44,733 nt of DNA, taken from contig JAUNUQ010000020.1 in the NCBI GenBank assembly GCA_030538075.1, forward strand, positions 1-44,733, given 5' to 3'. Below the pieces are notes generated by a model that was not told the origin of the DNA, ran no database searches, and saw only the letters and a program-made list of their open reading frames with translations. The stretch's first letter is position 1, and each line of letters opens with the position of its first letter. This document shows positions 8,060-17,393 of the stretch, in pieces. Made by a program: the position numbers and the translations under genes. The stretch comes from Tissierellia bacterium (GTDB taxonomy: Bacteria > Bacillota > Clostridia > Tissierellales > Peptoniphilaceae).

Positions 8060-9964
8060 ATGAAAATCCAATTTCCGGACGGAGCCGTCCGCGAATATGA
8101 AGCAGGCATTTTAGTAGGAGACATTGCAGGTGATATCTCCCAGGGTCTAAAGAGAAATTCTCTAGGTGCAGTGGTCAATGAGCAGACCATGGGCATGCAA
8201 GAAGCGATCAATGAAGACGCAGCAGTGCGATTTGTGAATTTTGACGACGAAGAGGGAAGGGACATCTTCCATCACACCTCCGCCCATATTATGGCCTTGG
8301 CGGTACAGAGGCTCTTTCCCGATGTGAAATTCGCCATCGGACCGGCCATCAAGGACGGATTCTATTACGATTTTGATACGGAGCACCGATTCACTCCAGA
8401 GGACCTGGAAGCCATTGAAGAGGAAATGAAAAAGATCGTCTCGGAGAACCATGTGCTGGAACGCTATGAGATGCCGAGAAATGAAGCTCTGGAATATTTC
8501 CAGAAAGAAGGGGAGGTCTTCAAGGTCGATCTGATCGAAAATCTACCAGAAGACGCCGTCATCTCCTTCTATAAACTTGGGGATTTTGTCGATCTATGCA
8601 AAGGGCCCCATCTCTATGATCTAAAGAAGGTCAAAGCCATCAAGCTCCTGTCTATCGCCGGCGCTTACTGGCGTGGAGACGAGAAAAACAAGATGCTCCA
8701 GAGGATCTACGGTACCTCCTTTGAGAAGAAAAAGGATCTGGAGGAGTATTTAAACCGTTTAGAAGAAGCCAAGAAACGGGACCATAGAAAGCTGGGTAAG
8801 GAACTGGGTCTATTCACCATGCATGAAGAGGGACCTGGATTCCCCTTCTTCCACCCCAAGGGAATGGTCGTTCGAAACGAACTCGAGAATTTCTGGAAGG
8901 AAGTCCACACCCAAGAGGGCTACGGGGAGATTAAGACCCCGATCATCTTAAGCGAAGCCCTCTGGCATCAATCTGGCCACTGGGACCATTATCAAGACAA
9001 TATGTATTTCACCAAGATCGACGAAGGGGAATACGCCATCAAACCGATGAACTGTCCCGGTTCGATCCTAGTGTACAAGAGTGATCTACACAGCTATCGA
9101 GACCTTCCACTAAAGATGGGAGAACTGGGCTTGGTGCATAGGCATGAGCTCTCCGGCGCCCTACACGGACTGTTCCGAGTTCGCGCTTTCACCCAGGACG
9201 ATGCCCATCTCTTTATGCTACCCAGTCAGATCAAGGATGAGATCGTCAAGATCATTGAACTTGCAGACTATTTCTACAAGGTCTTTGGCTTTGAATACCA
9301 TGTGGAGCTCTCCACAAAACCAGAAAACGCCATGGGGTCCGACGCGGATTGGGAAGTGGCGACCAATGGCCTGATCGAGGCGTTGAAGGCAAAAGATATC
9401 AACTATATCCTCAACGAAGGGGATGGCGCCTTCTATGGTCCCAAGATCGACTTCCATCTAAAGGACGCAATCGGCCGTACCTGGCAATGTGGAACGATCC
9501 AATTGGACTTCCAAATGCCAGAGCGATTCGACCTGTCCTATATCGACGAAACGGGAGAAAAGGCAAGACCCGTCATGGTACACAGGACCATCCTCGGCTC
9601 CATCGAGCGCTTCCTGGGGATCCTGATCGAGCACTTTGAAGGAAAGTTCCCAGCGTGGATCGCTCCGGTTCAGGTCCGCGTGCTACCCATCTCGGATCGC
9701 TTCAATGAAGCTGGTCAGGATTTAGTCAACCAGCTAAAAGCAGAGGGAATTCGTGCAGAACTGGATAACCGTGCTGAGAAGATCGGATTCAAGATTCGTT
9801 CGGCGCAAGTCGAAAAAATACCCTATAGCCTGATCCTTGGTGAAAAGGAAATTGAGAATGGCACCGTGTCCGTCCGAAAGCGAGACCTTGGAGATCTGGG
9901 AAGCATGGAAGGTTCCGCTTTTATCGAGCAGTTAACGGAGGAAATCAAAGAAAAGAAGTATTAA
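8060..9964 (+). CDS. thrS: Threonyl-tRNA synthetase
   Basis: Class II aminoacyl-tRNA synthetase of full family length (634 residues) that charges tRNA-Thr. In order: N-terminal TGS domain (about 1-60), editing domain with HHTSAH that removes mischarged Ser, catalytic core with the zinc-binding cysteine in MNCPGS and motif 2 around RHELSGALHGLFRVRAFTQDD, motif 3 near HRTILGSIERFLG, and the C-terminal anticodon-binding domain (about 535-634). AAGGAGG precedes two tandem ATGs; the second has 6-base spacing and was chosen. Expression is under the T-box leader directly upstream, with ACC as specifier. Confidence 0.98.
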   Translation: MKIQFPDGAVREYEAGILVGDIAGDISQGLKRNSLGAVVNEQTMGMQEAINEDAAVRFVNFDDEEGRDIFHHTSAHIMALAVQRLFPDVKFAIGPAIKDGFYYDFDTEHRFTPEDLEAIEEEMKKIVSENHVLERYEMPRNEALEYFQKEGEVFKVDLIENLPEDAVISFYKLGDFVDLCKGPHLYDLKKVKAIKLLSIAGAYWRGDEKNKMLQRIYGTSFEKKKDLEEYLNRLEEAKKRDHRKLGKELGLFTMHEEGPGFPFFHPKGMVVRNELENFWKEVHTQEGYGEIKTPIILSEALWHQSGHWDHYQDNMYFTKIDEGEYAIKPMNCPGSILVYKSDLHSYRDLPLKMGELGLVHRHELSGALHGLFRVRAFTQDDAHLFMLPSQIKDEIVKIIELADYFYKVFGFEYHVELSTKPENAMGSDADWEVATNGLIEALKAKDINYILNEGDGAFYGPKIDFHLKDAIGRTWQCGTIQLDFQMPERFDLSYIDETGEKARPVMVHRTILGSIERFLGILIEHFEGKFPAWIAPVQVRVLPISDRFNEAGQDLVNQLKAEGIRAELDNRAEKIGFKIRSAQVEKIPYSLILGEKEIENGTVSVRKRDLGDLGSMEGSAFIEQLTEEIKEKKY

Positions 9965-9974
9965 TCGAAACGAT

Positions 9975-10005
9975 GGGCATAGCGTAGACATGGCTATGCC
10001 CTTTT
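9975..10005 (+). terminator. Rho-independent terminator of thrS
   Basis: Stem GGGCATAGC/GCTATGCCC (9975-9983 with 9993-10001), 9-base loop, then TTTT. Confidence 0.8.
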
Positions 10006-10100
10006 CAATTCCAATTAGAGAACCAGATCGATAATGATGTCAGGGCTGTAGGTATACGGTCGTGGTCTCATATTATAATATAAATCAGAGGAGGGTTTGT

Positions 10101-10436
10101 ATGACCTATTTAAGTTTGGGCAGCATCATCTTGGGACTAATTGCAATGGGACTGCCCCTAGCTGATATGAGACGGATCAGCCGGAGCGAAGCTTCGAATG
10201 AATCCAAGACGAAACTGGCGATCTTTCTAAGTCTGAGCGCCTGCATTGTGGCTGTGCTATTTCAATTTATATATCAAGACCATCTGCTGAGAATAGGGGA
10301 TATGGCAGCCCTTATGAATACCATGAACGCCACCCTTATAATATCGATCATTCTGACCACCATTACCATTGTTCTGAATTTGATCCTATTGAAATTGTCA
10401 AAGGATGCAGTCATAGAGACCAAGGAGCCCATTTAG
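10101..10436 (+). CDS. Small membrane protein, three predicted TM helices
   Basis: A 111-residue protein of unknown function. Three hydrophobic segments are visible: residues about 4-22, 39-56 and 80-102, separated by a short charged loop with KTK and a loop containing DHLLRIGDMAALMN. No signal peptidase site, no conserved catalytic residues. The start follows GAGGAGGG with 5-7 base spacing; the upstream in-frame ATG lies in front of the promoter-like TATTATAATA and was rejected. Monocistronic, with a terminator whose left arm lies inside the last codons. Confidence 0.8.
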   Translation: MTYLSLGSIILGLIAMGLPLADMRRISRSEASNESKTKLAIFLSLSACIVAVLFQFIYQDHLLRIGDMAALMNTMNATLIISIILTTITIVLNLILLKLSKDAVIETKEPI

Positions 10437-10454
10437 TATAAGGGGCTCTTTTTT
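10425..10454 (+). terminator. Rho-independent terminator overlapping the CDS end
   Basis: Stem GAGCCC/GGGCTC (10425-10430 with 10443-10448) followed by six T. The left arm encodes the last residues of the upstream protein. Confidence 0.8.
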
Positions 10455-10674
10455 CGTATAAAGAACAATGACTATTTCTCGATCCTCATCTTTTTCCTGC
10501 ATTTCTTTGGTAATTCCGTTGCGAATGGTTGCGGATTTAACATTCATATGATACGGTCTTTACAATCAAGTTGAGAAACTCGAAAATTACGGATTAGAAC
10601 TGTATTATTTGGGATTCTCTCCAAATCATTTCGTTCCTTTCACCATAGGAAGGAGTAAGAAGGGGGTACATTAA

Positions 10675-12111
10675 TTGAAGACGATATGGATTTGGCCTCC
10701 GGCGTGGCCGCGGGGTGAAGAGGATGTTGAAGAGAAAAGACGGAGATATGTAAAGAGGGGGTTGGCTCTAGTCGACGCAGTAGACCCGGAGAATGGCATT
10801 TTATACGCTTCTGCCTTTGCCGAAAAGCGGGCGATTCAGTTCGCTGAAACCGTTGGTCTACAGGTTCTGCCCCTAGACGAAGCGCAGGGAGAGGTGCGGA
10901 TGATCTGTGACGATCCCTTCCAGATGGAGGGGGAAATCCTGCGCCGAACGGGGGAGGCGGTTACCTTTGCGCGTCCAAGTGCAGTGTTGAGTACAGAAGT
11001 TGAGGATGGAGAAATTCTCCTCTGGCAATTGCCTGCCAGCGATTGGATATTCTTACAATATCCCCAGGAGCCCTATGTGCCGCCTCGAAAGGGGAGCGGA
11101 CTCAGCTTGTATTCCCTGATGCTGCCCGCCATCGAGGGAGCGACGGGCACCATGCGTAAGAACTTACAGAAATTTTTAGCCAATCCGGAGGAACCAGAGG
11201 GGGTTCACCAGCTTCGAGTGTCCATTCGGAGTTTTCGGGCCCTTATTTCGCTGGTAAAGCCATTGCTGCCACCGGAGGTCTATGCCTCGATGCAGGATGT
11301 CTTTCGCCAGCTGGGTAGAAAATGTGCACGTCTGAGGGAATTGGACGTCCTCATTGAAGAATGGGAAGCGGCGAAGGGAGAAGGGGACGCGAACCTCAGA
11401 AGAGCTCTAGATCAAGAGAGAAAAGACGAGATGAATCTGCTCGTAGGTATTATGCAGGACCCGCTAAATCAACAGATCATCGCTTCGGCGGCCAATCGAT
11501 TGATTTTAAATCTGGAGCCGACCAATTGGCAGGAGATCGATGGGATTTTGTATATCGATCAGAGACTCCACTCCTGGTACCGATTCTCCCTAGAGGGATT
11601 GTGGAGGATGGACGGCTTTGACTGGCCGGTAGCTCATAAAATTCGATTAAAGAGCAAGAAATACCGCTATATCGCCGAGCATTTTAAAGACCATATGACG
11701 AGTGTGCAGACGGGCAGACACAAAGCCGCAAAAAAAAGACAGACCGTCCTAGGGGAGATCTGTGATAGTCTGCGCAACCAAGAGGCGGTTGAGGAATTGA
11801 TGCACCAACTTCAAAAAGAGGCTACAGAGGAGGCAGATCGCTTTATTCTGAGAGAGAAAGACCGGGAAATGCAGTTACGGGAGCTAGTGGGCACAAGGGA
11901 AGAGACGCCTCCAAACCCAGGGCAGTTCAAGGCAAATCACACAGAACCAGAGCGAATGAAAGCCGCCGAATCCCTACAGCCAGAGCATGGAGCAGATCCA
12001 TCGAGCTTGAAATCCGAGGAAGCGATCGAAGAGATTCCATCGACCAACAAATGGCTGTTCGCCGTTGCTGCAACCGTCCTTTTGATTATTCTCTATATTG
12101 TGCTGAAGTGA
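10675..12111 (+). CDS. CHAD-domain protein with C-terminal membrane anchor
   Basis: A 478-residue protein from a TTG start preceded by GAAGGGGG. Residues about 140-390 form a CHAD domain (conserved histidine alpha-helical domain): SGLSLYSLMLP entry helix, EGVHQLRVSIRSFRALISLV with the conserved His and Arg, and the repeat CARLRELDVLIEEW. CHAD proteins bind inorganic polyphosphate through such basic residues. The first 130 residues match no family I know, and no CYTH (triphosphatase) motif ExExK is seen. A charged linker leads to one membrane helix at the extreme C-terminus (KWLFAVAATVLLIILYIVLK), so the domain probably faces the cytosol as a tail-anchored protein. Monocistronic. Confidence 0.88.
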   Translation: MKTIWIWPPAWPRGEEDVEEKRRRYVKRGLALVDAVDPENGILYASAFAEKRAIQFAETVGLQVLPLDEAQGEVRMICDDPFQMEGEILRRTGEAVTFARPSAVLSTEVEDGEILLWQLPASDWIFLQYPQEPYVPPRKGSGLSLYSLMLPAIEGATGTMRKNLQKFLANPEEPEGVHQLRVSIRSFRALISLVKPLLPPEVYASMQDVFRQLGRKCARLRELDVLIEEWEAAKGEGDANLRRALDQERKDEMNLLVGIMQDPLNQQIIASAANRLILNLEPTNWQEIDGILYIDQRLHSWYRFSLEGLWRMDGFDWPVAHKIRLKSKKYRYIAEHFKDHMTSVQTGRHKAAKKRQTVLGEICDSLRNQEAVEELMHQLQKEATEEADRFILREKDREMQLRELVGTREETPPNPGQFKANHTEPERMKAAESLQPEHGADPSSLKSEEAIEEIPSTNKWLFAVAATVLLIILYIVLK

Positions 12112-12173
12112 TTTGGGAAGCTCAGACCTAAGTAGAGGACACAGACTAGTGAAGATCGAATAATGCTTTAAAT

Positions 12174-12214
12174 AAAACAGACAGACCGCCATTGTCGCGA
12201 TCTGTCTGTTTTTT
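12174..12214. terminator. Bidirectional rho-independent terminator
   Basis: AAAACAGACAGA (12174-12185) pairs with TCTGTCTGTTTT (12201-12212); A run on the left and T run on the right allow use by both the CHAD gene and the convergent DJ-1 gene. Confidence 0.85.
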
Positions 12215-12218
12215 CTTT

Positions 12219-12728
12219 CTATCCCTTCACGGCTTCGACAAATGCTGGAAGCAGAGCAGGGAGGTCCTTTGGGGTACGGGAGGTCAGGATATTTCCAGAG
12301 ATGACCAGTTCTTTATCTACATAATTTGCACCTGCATGGACGAGGTCGTCGATGATGGAGAAAAAGCAGGTGACGTCCTTGCCTTTGATATCGGCGGCGC
12401 TGGCGAGCATCCAGCCTCCGTGACAGATGGCGGCGATGGGTTTGTCCGCTTCATCCATTGCCCTTACAAAGGCGATGGTGGCTTCACTGCGTCTCATCAT
12501 ATCCGGTGAGAATCCACCAGGGATAAAGACACCTGCAAAGTCTGCAGGATCGATATCTCTGGAAGCGACATCGGATTTGTGCGCGTATCCGGCTTTTGAT
12601 GAATAGACGGTATCTGCCTCTGTGCCCACCAGGACGACATCGAATTCCTCGCGCAGTCGGTGGTAGGGGTAAATCAGTTCTTGTTCATCAAATAGATTTT
12701 CAATTAAAATGGCAACTTTCTTTTTCAT
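12219..12728 (-). CDS. DJ-1/PfpI family protein (class I glutamine amidotransferase-like)
   Basis: A 169-residue flavodoxin-like fold protein of the DJ-1/PfpI superfamily. The nucleophile elbow AICHGG carries the reactive Cys, followed by WMLASA; the acidic strand VAILIENLFDEQEL and the GGFSPDMMRR loop complete the expected active site. Family members are reported as proteases, glyoxalases or protein deglycases, so the chemistry is uncertain; protection against reactive carbonyls is the commonest view. The start follows GAGGAG with 8-base spacing on the minus strand. Monocistronic. Confidence 0.92.
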   Translation of the reverse strand: MKKKVAILIENLFDEQELIYPYHRLREEFDVVLVGTEADTVYSSKAGYAHKSDVASRDIDPADFAGVFIPGGFSPDMMRRSEATIAFVRAMDEADKPIAAICHGGWMLASAADIKGKDVTCFFSIIDDLVHAGANYVDKELVISGNILTSRTPKDLPALLPAFVEAVKG

Positions 12729-12879
12729 AATTGGCTCCTCTCCCAATATTTTTTGTTTCATGCTTTGATTATTTCCTTATATAGATACCATATATAGACT
12801 GAGTTCAAACAGGTGACAGGTCCGCGCTACTCTAATTTGTGATCGGATTCGATCGATAAAAGATCATAGTTCTGCAGTT

Positions 12880-12908
12880 TTCTTCTTCTATTTGTGTTAT
12901 GGTATAAT
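12880..12908 (+). promoter_or_regulatory. Extended -10 promoter of the ABC/acetamidase operon
   Basis: TGGTATAAT (12900-12908) is a perfect TGnTATAAT. The -35 position (12880-12885, TTCTTC) is poor, as is usual for extended -10 promoters. Confidence 0.55.
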
Positions 12909-12952
12909 CATTGTGAACACTATCATTTTACGAGAGAGCAAAGGTGGGAGAA

Positions 12953-13756
12953 TTGGATCCAGTATTGGAAATCAGGCAATTGACAAAGGCATATGGGGAT
13001 AAGAGCGTCCTCAAGGGGATCGACTTGGTGGTCTATCCAGGCGAGATCATTGGCTACATCGGTCCGAATGGAGCAGGTAAATCCACAACGGTCAAAATCC
13101 TCTTAGGTCTAGTGGGTGGATACGGAGGAGATTTCTCCTTTTTTGGAAATCGAATTGGCGAGAAAGACCATGAGTATAAGAGCCGGATCGGCTATGTCCC
13201 GGAAAGCGCCGCCGTCTATGAGAGCTTGACGGCGCGTGAGTATTTGACCTTTGTCGGCCGTCTATACGGCCTGACCGAAGAAGAGGCAGATCACAGGGGT
13301 GAAGCCATGGGTCAGCTCTTTGGATTGGCGGAGGCATATGACAACCGGCTCAGTGGCTTTTCCAAGGGGATGCGGCAAAAGGTGCTGTGGATTGGCGCTC
13401 TGATGCACAATCCGGACCTGCTCTTTTTAGATGAGCCCCTCAGCGGGATGGATGCCAACTCGGTCTTAATCATCAAAGACCTGATGCATGGACTGGCGAA
13501 AAGGGGCAAGACCATCTTCTATTCCTCCCATATTATGGATGTGGTAGAGAAGCTCAGTGATCGCATTGTGCTGATCCATGATGGAGTCATCGCAGCAGAT
13601 GGCAGTTTTGCCCAGATTCAAGAGCAGCAGGGAAAGAGGTCCTTGGAGATGCTATTCGGAGAGATCACCGGATTTCAAAACGCCCCCCAGATTGCCGAGG
13701 GGCTGATTCAGATCATAGAAGATACAGGAGCGGATGATGCGCATCCAACTACTTGA
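12953..13756 (+). CDS. ABC transporter ATP-binding protein
   Basis: Cytosolic ATPase subunit of an ABC-2-type exporter, about 267 residues. Walker A is GPNGAGKST, Q-loop region GYVPESAAVYESLTAREYL, signature LSGFSKGMRQK, Walker B LLFLDEPLSGMD, and H-loop SSHIMD. Start: I chose TTG at 12953 because AGGTGG sits 5-8 bases upstream; GTG at 12944 is in frame and would add three residues but has no good site. Its 3' end overlaps the permease gene by about 20 bases, so the two are translationally coupled. Substrate unknown. Confidence 0.93.
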   Translation: MDPVLEIRQLTKAYGDKSVLKGIDLVVYPGEIIGYIGPNGAGKSTTVKILLGLVGGYGGDFSFFGNRIGEKDHEYKSRIGYVPESAAVYESLTAREYLTFVGRLYGLTEEEADHRGEAMGQLFGLAEAYDNRLSGFSKGMRQKVLWIGALMHNPDLLFLDEPLSGMDANSVLIIKDLMHGLAKRGKTIFYSSHIMDVVEKLSDRIVLIHDGVIAADGSFAQIQEQQGKRSLEMLFGEITGFQNAPQIAEGLIQIIEDTGADDAHPTT

Positions 13757-15380
13757 TCTCTTTCGTGGCATATTTGGCAAACTCGGCGTAGACTATCCCC
13801 AGCTTCGACTGATCCTACAGACCAAATTGATGCTGGATGACCGCTCAGGCTATGCCGGAGTAGACAACGGCAGTGGACAGAAGAAACGGCAATATCTCCT
13901 ATTGATCTTCACCTATCTGATCATGGGGCTGATCTATGCTGCCATCCTAGTTGGCATATCCGATGTGATGATGGCGATGGGGATCATCTTTTCTGTCTTG
14001 ATCACGATCCTATTTCTGAACGTGATTGGGAATTTTTCCTCCGTCATCCTCGACCTCAAGGACATGGACATCATCGGTCCAGCACCGATCAGTCCAAAGA
14101 CAAAAAATATGGCCAAGGTGTTCCACGTGGTATTTTTTCTACTACCCATTACCCTGATCAGCCTGGTTCCAGCTTTTATCACAGGCTGGATGAAATACGG
14201 CGCCATATTCGTGGTCTTGCTCCTATTGACAGCTCTATTGATCGATGTCCTCGTCGTCTGTCTGGCGGTATTGACCTATGGGCTGATCCTCCGATTCTTT
14301 GATGGAGAGAAGCTCAGAGACGTCATCAATTATGTGCAGATTGGCCTGTCTCTGATCTCCATGATCGGATACCAATTCGTCGGACAGCTATTCTCTGTGG
14401 AGCAACTCAAACTGGCTTACCAGGTATCGGAGGTCCATTTTTTGCTTCCGCCCTTTTGGTACGCAGCACCCTTTGGGCTCATCCTATCCCCGTCGAAGTC
14501 GATTGCTTTAGTCTTCCTTGTGGTGATCGGAGTCATAATACCCATGCTCGGGCTTTTTGTTCTGGCGAAGAATGCATCCAAATTTGAAGAAGGTCTCAGG
14601 AAATTATCGAATAACACAACGAAGCGTAGAGCGAAGGTTAAGAGTGACCTATTTTCTCCGATCGCCCCTCGGAATTCGGTGGAGGGGACCTTTTACTTCT
14701 TTGGTCATCAGATGATGAAGAGAGGTCGACAGCTCAAGATGCAGCTCATTCCCAAACTGGCCATGGGGGCGTTAATCCCGCTATTATTCAGTATACGGCC
14801 TCTTTTAGAGGGCTGGGACCCGCAGATCATCCTGGTGATGGGTCCATACAGCTGGTTTGGCATCCTCTTTATCCTCGAAGGTGTGGACTGTTTGCGATTC
14901 TCTGAGGATGCAGAGGGAAACTGGCAAATTCTATTGACCGCTGGAGATGATGCTACAAATGCAAATCGAGGTTTGCTCAAGGCCTATCTGATGCGCTTTG
15001 GGCTGCCTGCCTTTCTGGTGGTGAGCCTTCCCATGCTCCTATTTCAGCGGCTGGACCATTTGCCCCTGATGACCTACCAGGCCTTGACTTTAATTACCTT
15101 GGCGCCGATCCTCTATCGGCTCTTTGTCCAATTGCCCTTTTCCGTAGACCTCTCGGCTGGAGGAGATGGGTCGGGAGCTGGCTGCCTGAGTATTCTCACG
15201 AGCATATTCATCGTCGCCCTTCCCGCTGGATTATACCATCTACTCGAATACTTTCAACCGAACTATCTCTGGATCTTAACTGGAGCGATGGCCATCGCCA
15301 TGATCATCAGTTGGCGCTTCGCCTTCGACCCGAAAGCATTTAGAAAATATCTCGAATTAGAAAAAATGGAGGAGAATTGA
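13737..15380 (+). CDS. Large ABC-type exporter permease
   Basis: A 547-residue integral membrane protein with about 11-12 hydrophobic helices arranged in two halves and a cytosolic central stretch (KFEEGLRKLSNNTTKRRAK). It resembles the poorly characterised putative ABC-exporter permeases of Firmicutes that pair with a single ATPase. A ribosome binding site (GGAG) gives 6-base spacing to the second of two ATGs, inside the 3' end of the ATPase gene. Its TGA stop shares a base with the ATG of the next gene. Direction (export) is inferred from the ATPase subtype and lack of a binding protein. Confidence 0.85.
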   Translation: MRIQLLDLFRGIFGKLGVDYPQLRLILQTKLMLDDRSGYAGVDNGSGQKKRQYLLLIFTYLIMGLIYAAILVGISDVMMAMGIIFSVLITILFLNVIGNFSSVILDLKDMDIIGPAPISPKTKNMAKVFHVVFFLLPITLISLVPAFITGWMKYGAIFVVLLLLTALLIDVLVVCLAVLTYGLILRFFDGEKLRDVINYVQIGLSLISMIGYQFVGQLFSVEQLKLAYQVSEVHFLLPPFWYAAPFGLILSPSKSIALVFLVVIGVIIPMLGLFVLAKNASKFEEGLRKLSNNTTKRRAKVKSDLFSPIAPRNSVEGTFYFFGHQMMKRGRQLKMQLIPKLAMGALIPLLFSIRPLLEGWDPQIILVMGPYSWFGILFILEGVDCLRFSEDAEGNWQILLTAGDDATNANRGLLKAYLMRFGLPAFLVVSLPMLLFQRLDHLPLMTYQALTLITLAPILYRLFVQLPFSVDLSAGGDGSGAGCLSILTSIFIVALPAGLYHLLEYFQPNYLWILTGAMAIAMIISWRFAFDPKAFRKYLELEKMEEN

Positions 15381-16270
15381 TGAAAAGAATATCCAAAGAT
15401 ACCCGCGTGTATTCCATGTCAAAAGACAACAAATCTGTGATCACTGTCTCTCCAGGGGAGAGCTTGATCGTGGAAACCCATGACTGCTTCACAGGCTCCC
15501 TCTGTTCAGAAGAAGTGCCTATTAGCGAGGTGCCCTGGGAGGCGATCAATCCAGCCACTGGCCCCATCTATATCGAAGGAGCAGAGCCTGGAGACATCCT
15601 CGTGGTGAGCATTGAGCGCATCGAGATCGGCGATCATGCGGTGATGGCAACAGGTCCCCGATTGGGTGTGCTGGGACACAAGCTGACCCAAGAGGTGACG
15701 AGTATTCTGCCCATCGAAGGGGATGAAGTCGTCTTTAATGACCGCATCCGCATCCCCATCCGGCCGATGATCGGAGTCATAGGTACGGCGCCAGAAGGGG
15801 ATGCCATCCTCTGTGGCACGCCGGGGAATCACGGCGGCAATATGGACTGCAAGGAGATCACCGCGGGCACAAAGCTGATGCTCCCCGTATTTCACTCCGG
15901 GGCTCTATTGGCTTTAGGAGATGTCCATGCCGTAATGGCAGATGGAGAGGTATCCGTATCTGGTGCGGAAATCGGTGCGGAAGTAGAGATCCGATTGGAT
16001 CTGATCAAGGGCGGGATGAGCGACTATCCCTATCCGATCCTCGAAAGCGAAGATGCCATCATGGTCATTGACTCCAAAGAAACCCTAGAAGAAGCCATTC
16101 GCTCTGGGGTGGAAAAGACAGTTGATTTACTCGTAAAAGATCATGAATTCCATCAGGAAGAGGCTCTGCGATTTTTGAGTTTGGCAGGAGATGTGCGAAT
16201 CTGCCAGGTGGTCGATCCATTGATGACGATCCGCATTGAAATAAAAAAGGAGCTCTTGTTTAAGGCTTAG
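15380..16270 (+). CDS. Acetamidase/formamidase family protein
   Basis: A 296-residue cytosolic protein of the FmdA/AmdA family, which hydrolyses short amides such as formamide or acetamide to the acid and ammonia. Diagnostic blocks are GPIYIEGAEPGDILVV, GNHGGNMDCKEI, and the strand-loop LLALGDVHAVMADGEVS with its metal-ligand histidine. The ATG shares a base with the TGA of the permease (TGATG) and is preceded by GGAGGAG, so it was preferred over a TTG one codon earlier. Position in an ABC exporter operon is unusual. The real substrate may differ from formamide. Confidence 0.93.
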   Translation: MKRISKDTRVYSMSKDNKSVITVSPGESLIVETHDCFTGSLCSEEVPISEVPWEAINPATGPIYIEGAEPGDILVVSIERIEIGDHAVMATGPRLGVLGHKLTQEVTSILPIEGDEVVFNDRIRIPIRPMIGVIGTAPEGDAILCGTPGNHGGNMDCKEITAGTKLMLPVFHSGALLALGDVHAVMADGEVSVSGAEIGAEVEIRLDLIKGGMSDYPYPILESEDAIMVIDSKETLEEAIRSGVEKTVDLLVKDHEFHQEEALRFLSLAGDVRICQVVDPLMTIRIEIKKELLFKA

Positions 16271-16284
16271 CCTTACAAGAGCTC
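16243..16284 (-). terminator. Rho-independent terminator of asnA (weakly usable from plus strand)
   Basis: Long stem GAGCTCTTG/CAAGAGCTC (16250-16258 with 16276-16284) with an inner AAGGC/GCCTT helix. On the minus strand it is followed by six T (plus-strand A run 16243-16248); on the plus strand the T tract is broken. Confidence 0.7.
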
Positions 16285-16297
16285 TTCTCGTCTTTGG

Positions 16298-17308
16298 TTA
16301 TAGCAGATGGATCCCCGCATTTTCACAGGCGCGCATCATCGGTTCTGGCCAAATACTGGCCTGAACTTCCCCGATATGTGCCTTTTGCATAAAGAGCATA
16401 CACATTCTAGACTGACCGATCCCACCGCCGATGGTATAGGGGAGTTTCCCGTTGACTAAGAGGCTGTGGTATTCTAACTCCAGCCTGTCCATTTGATCCG
16501 TGGCTTTGAGCTGTTGGATCAGGGATTCGGGACTGACCCGAATGCCCATGGAACTCATCTCCAGACCGCTTTGCAAGATGGGATTCCAGATGATCAGGTC
16601 TCCATTTAGCTCCCAATCGTCATAGTCCGGGGCCCGTCCGTCATGGGGCAAGCCATTCGACAGATTGCCACCGATCTGCATCACAAAGATGGCCCCCTTT
16701 TCCTTTACAAAAGCATTTTCTCGCTGTGTTGGAGTCAGATCTGGATACAGTTCCAACAGCTCCTGGGCGGTGATAAAGGTGATGTCCTTCGGTAAAAAGT
16801 GCTTGTAATGGGGATAATGATAGGTGATAAAGTCATCCGTCTGCGTGAATACCCGGTAGATCCGCTCGACTGTATCCCTGAGGTACTCCACCGTTCGATC
16901 TTCCTTCGATATGACTTTCTCCCAGTCCCATTGGTCGACATAATAGGAGTGGGTATTATCCGTCACCTCATCTCTGCGGATGGCATTCATATCCGCATAG
17001 AGTCCTGTATTTAATTGGTAATCGTAATTCTTCAGTGCAAAGCGCTTCCATTTCGCCAAGGAATGGACAATTTCGATATCGGAACCAGGCTCTTCTAGGG
17101 TCTGAAAGGAGACAGGGCGCTCCACTCCGTTTAAACTGTCATTGAGCCCCGAGGACTTCTTGACGAAAAGGGGTGCTGAAACGCGGCTCAAGTTGAGAGC
17201 ATAGGCCAAATTCTTTTGAAAGAAGTCCTTGATGCTCTTAATTGCCTTTTGCGTCTCCACCACATTTAAACTACTCTTATATCCTTCTGGTATAAATAAT
17301 TCTCCCAT
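16298..17308 (-). CDS. asnA: Aspartate--ammonia ligase (asparagine synthetase A)
   Basis: Makes asparagine from aspartate, ammonia and ATP in the cytosol. Length (336) is normal for AsnA, a relative of class II tRNA synthetases. Recognisable blocks: SSGLNDSLNGVERPVSF, VHSLAKWKRFAL, YVDQWDWEKVI, and the C-terminal GGGIGQSRMCMLFM with QASIWPE. Start is an ATG 7 bases after GGGAG on the minus strand. Monocistronic with its own promoter and terminator. The use of ammonia as donor fits an amino-acid fermenter that releases much ammonia. Confidence 0.96.
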   Translation of the reverse strand: MGELFIPEGYKSSLNVVETQKAIKSIKDFFQKNLAYALNLSRVSAPLFVKKSSGLNDSLNGVERPVSFQTLEEPGSDIEIVHSLAKWKRFALKNYDYQLNTGLYADMNAIRRDEVTDNTHSYYVDQWDWEKVISKEDRTVEYLRDTVERIYRVFTQTDDFITYHYPHYKHFLPKDITFITAQELLELYPDLTPTQRENAFVKEKGAIFVMQIGGNLSNGLPHDGRAPDYDDWELNGDLIIWNPILQSGLEMSSMGIRVSPESLIQQLKATDQMDRLELEYHSLLVNGKLPYTIGGGIGQSRMCMLFMQKAHIGEVQASIWPEPMMRACENAGIHLL

Positions 17309-17339
17309 AAATAAACTCCCATATATATAATATCGCCTT

Positions 17340-17368
17340 ATTATCTCATTTAGGTTGAGAAAAGTAAA
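17340..17368 (-). promoter_or_regulatory. Putative promoter of asnA
   Basis: Minus strand TTTACT (17363-17368), 17 bases, GATAAT (17340-17345), about 32 bases before the start codon. Confidence 0.5.
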
Positions 17369-17393
17369 GTTTCATGCCGGAGTCCAGCGGGAG

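Noticed and set aside
17140..17160. TGAGCCCC inside asnA as a second copy of the grd-gap element end
   Set aside because: Only 8 bases match and nothing of the interior is present; chance within a conserved gene.
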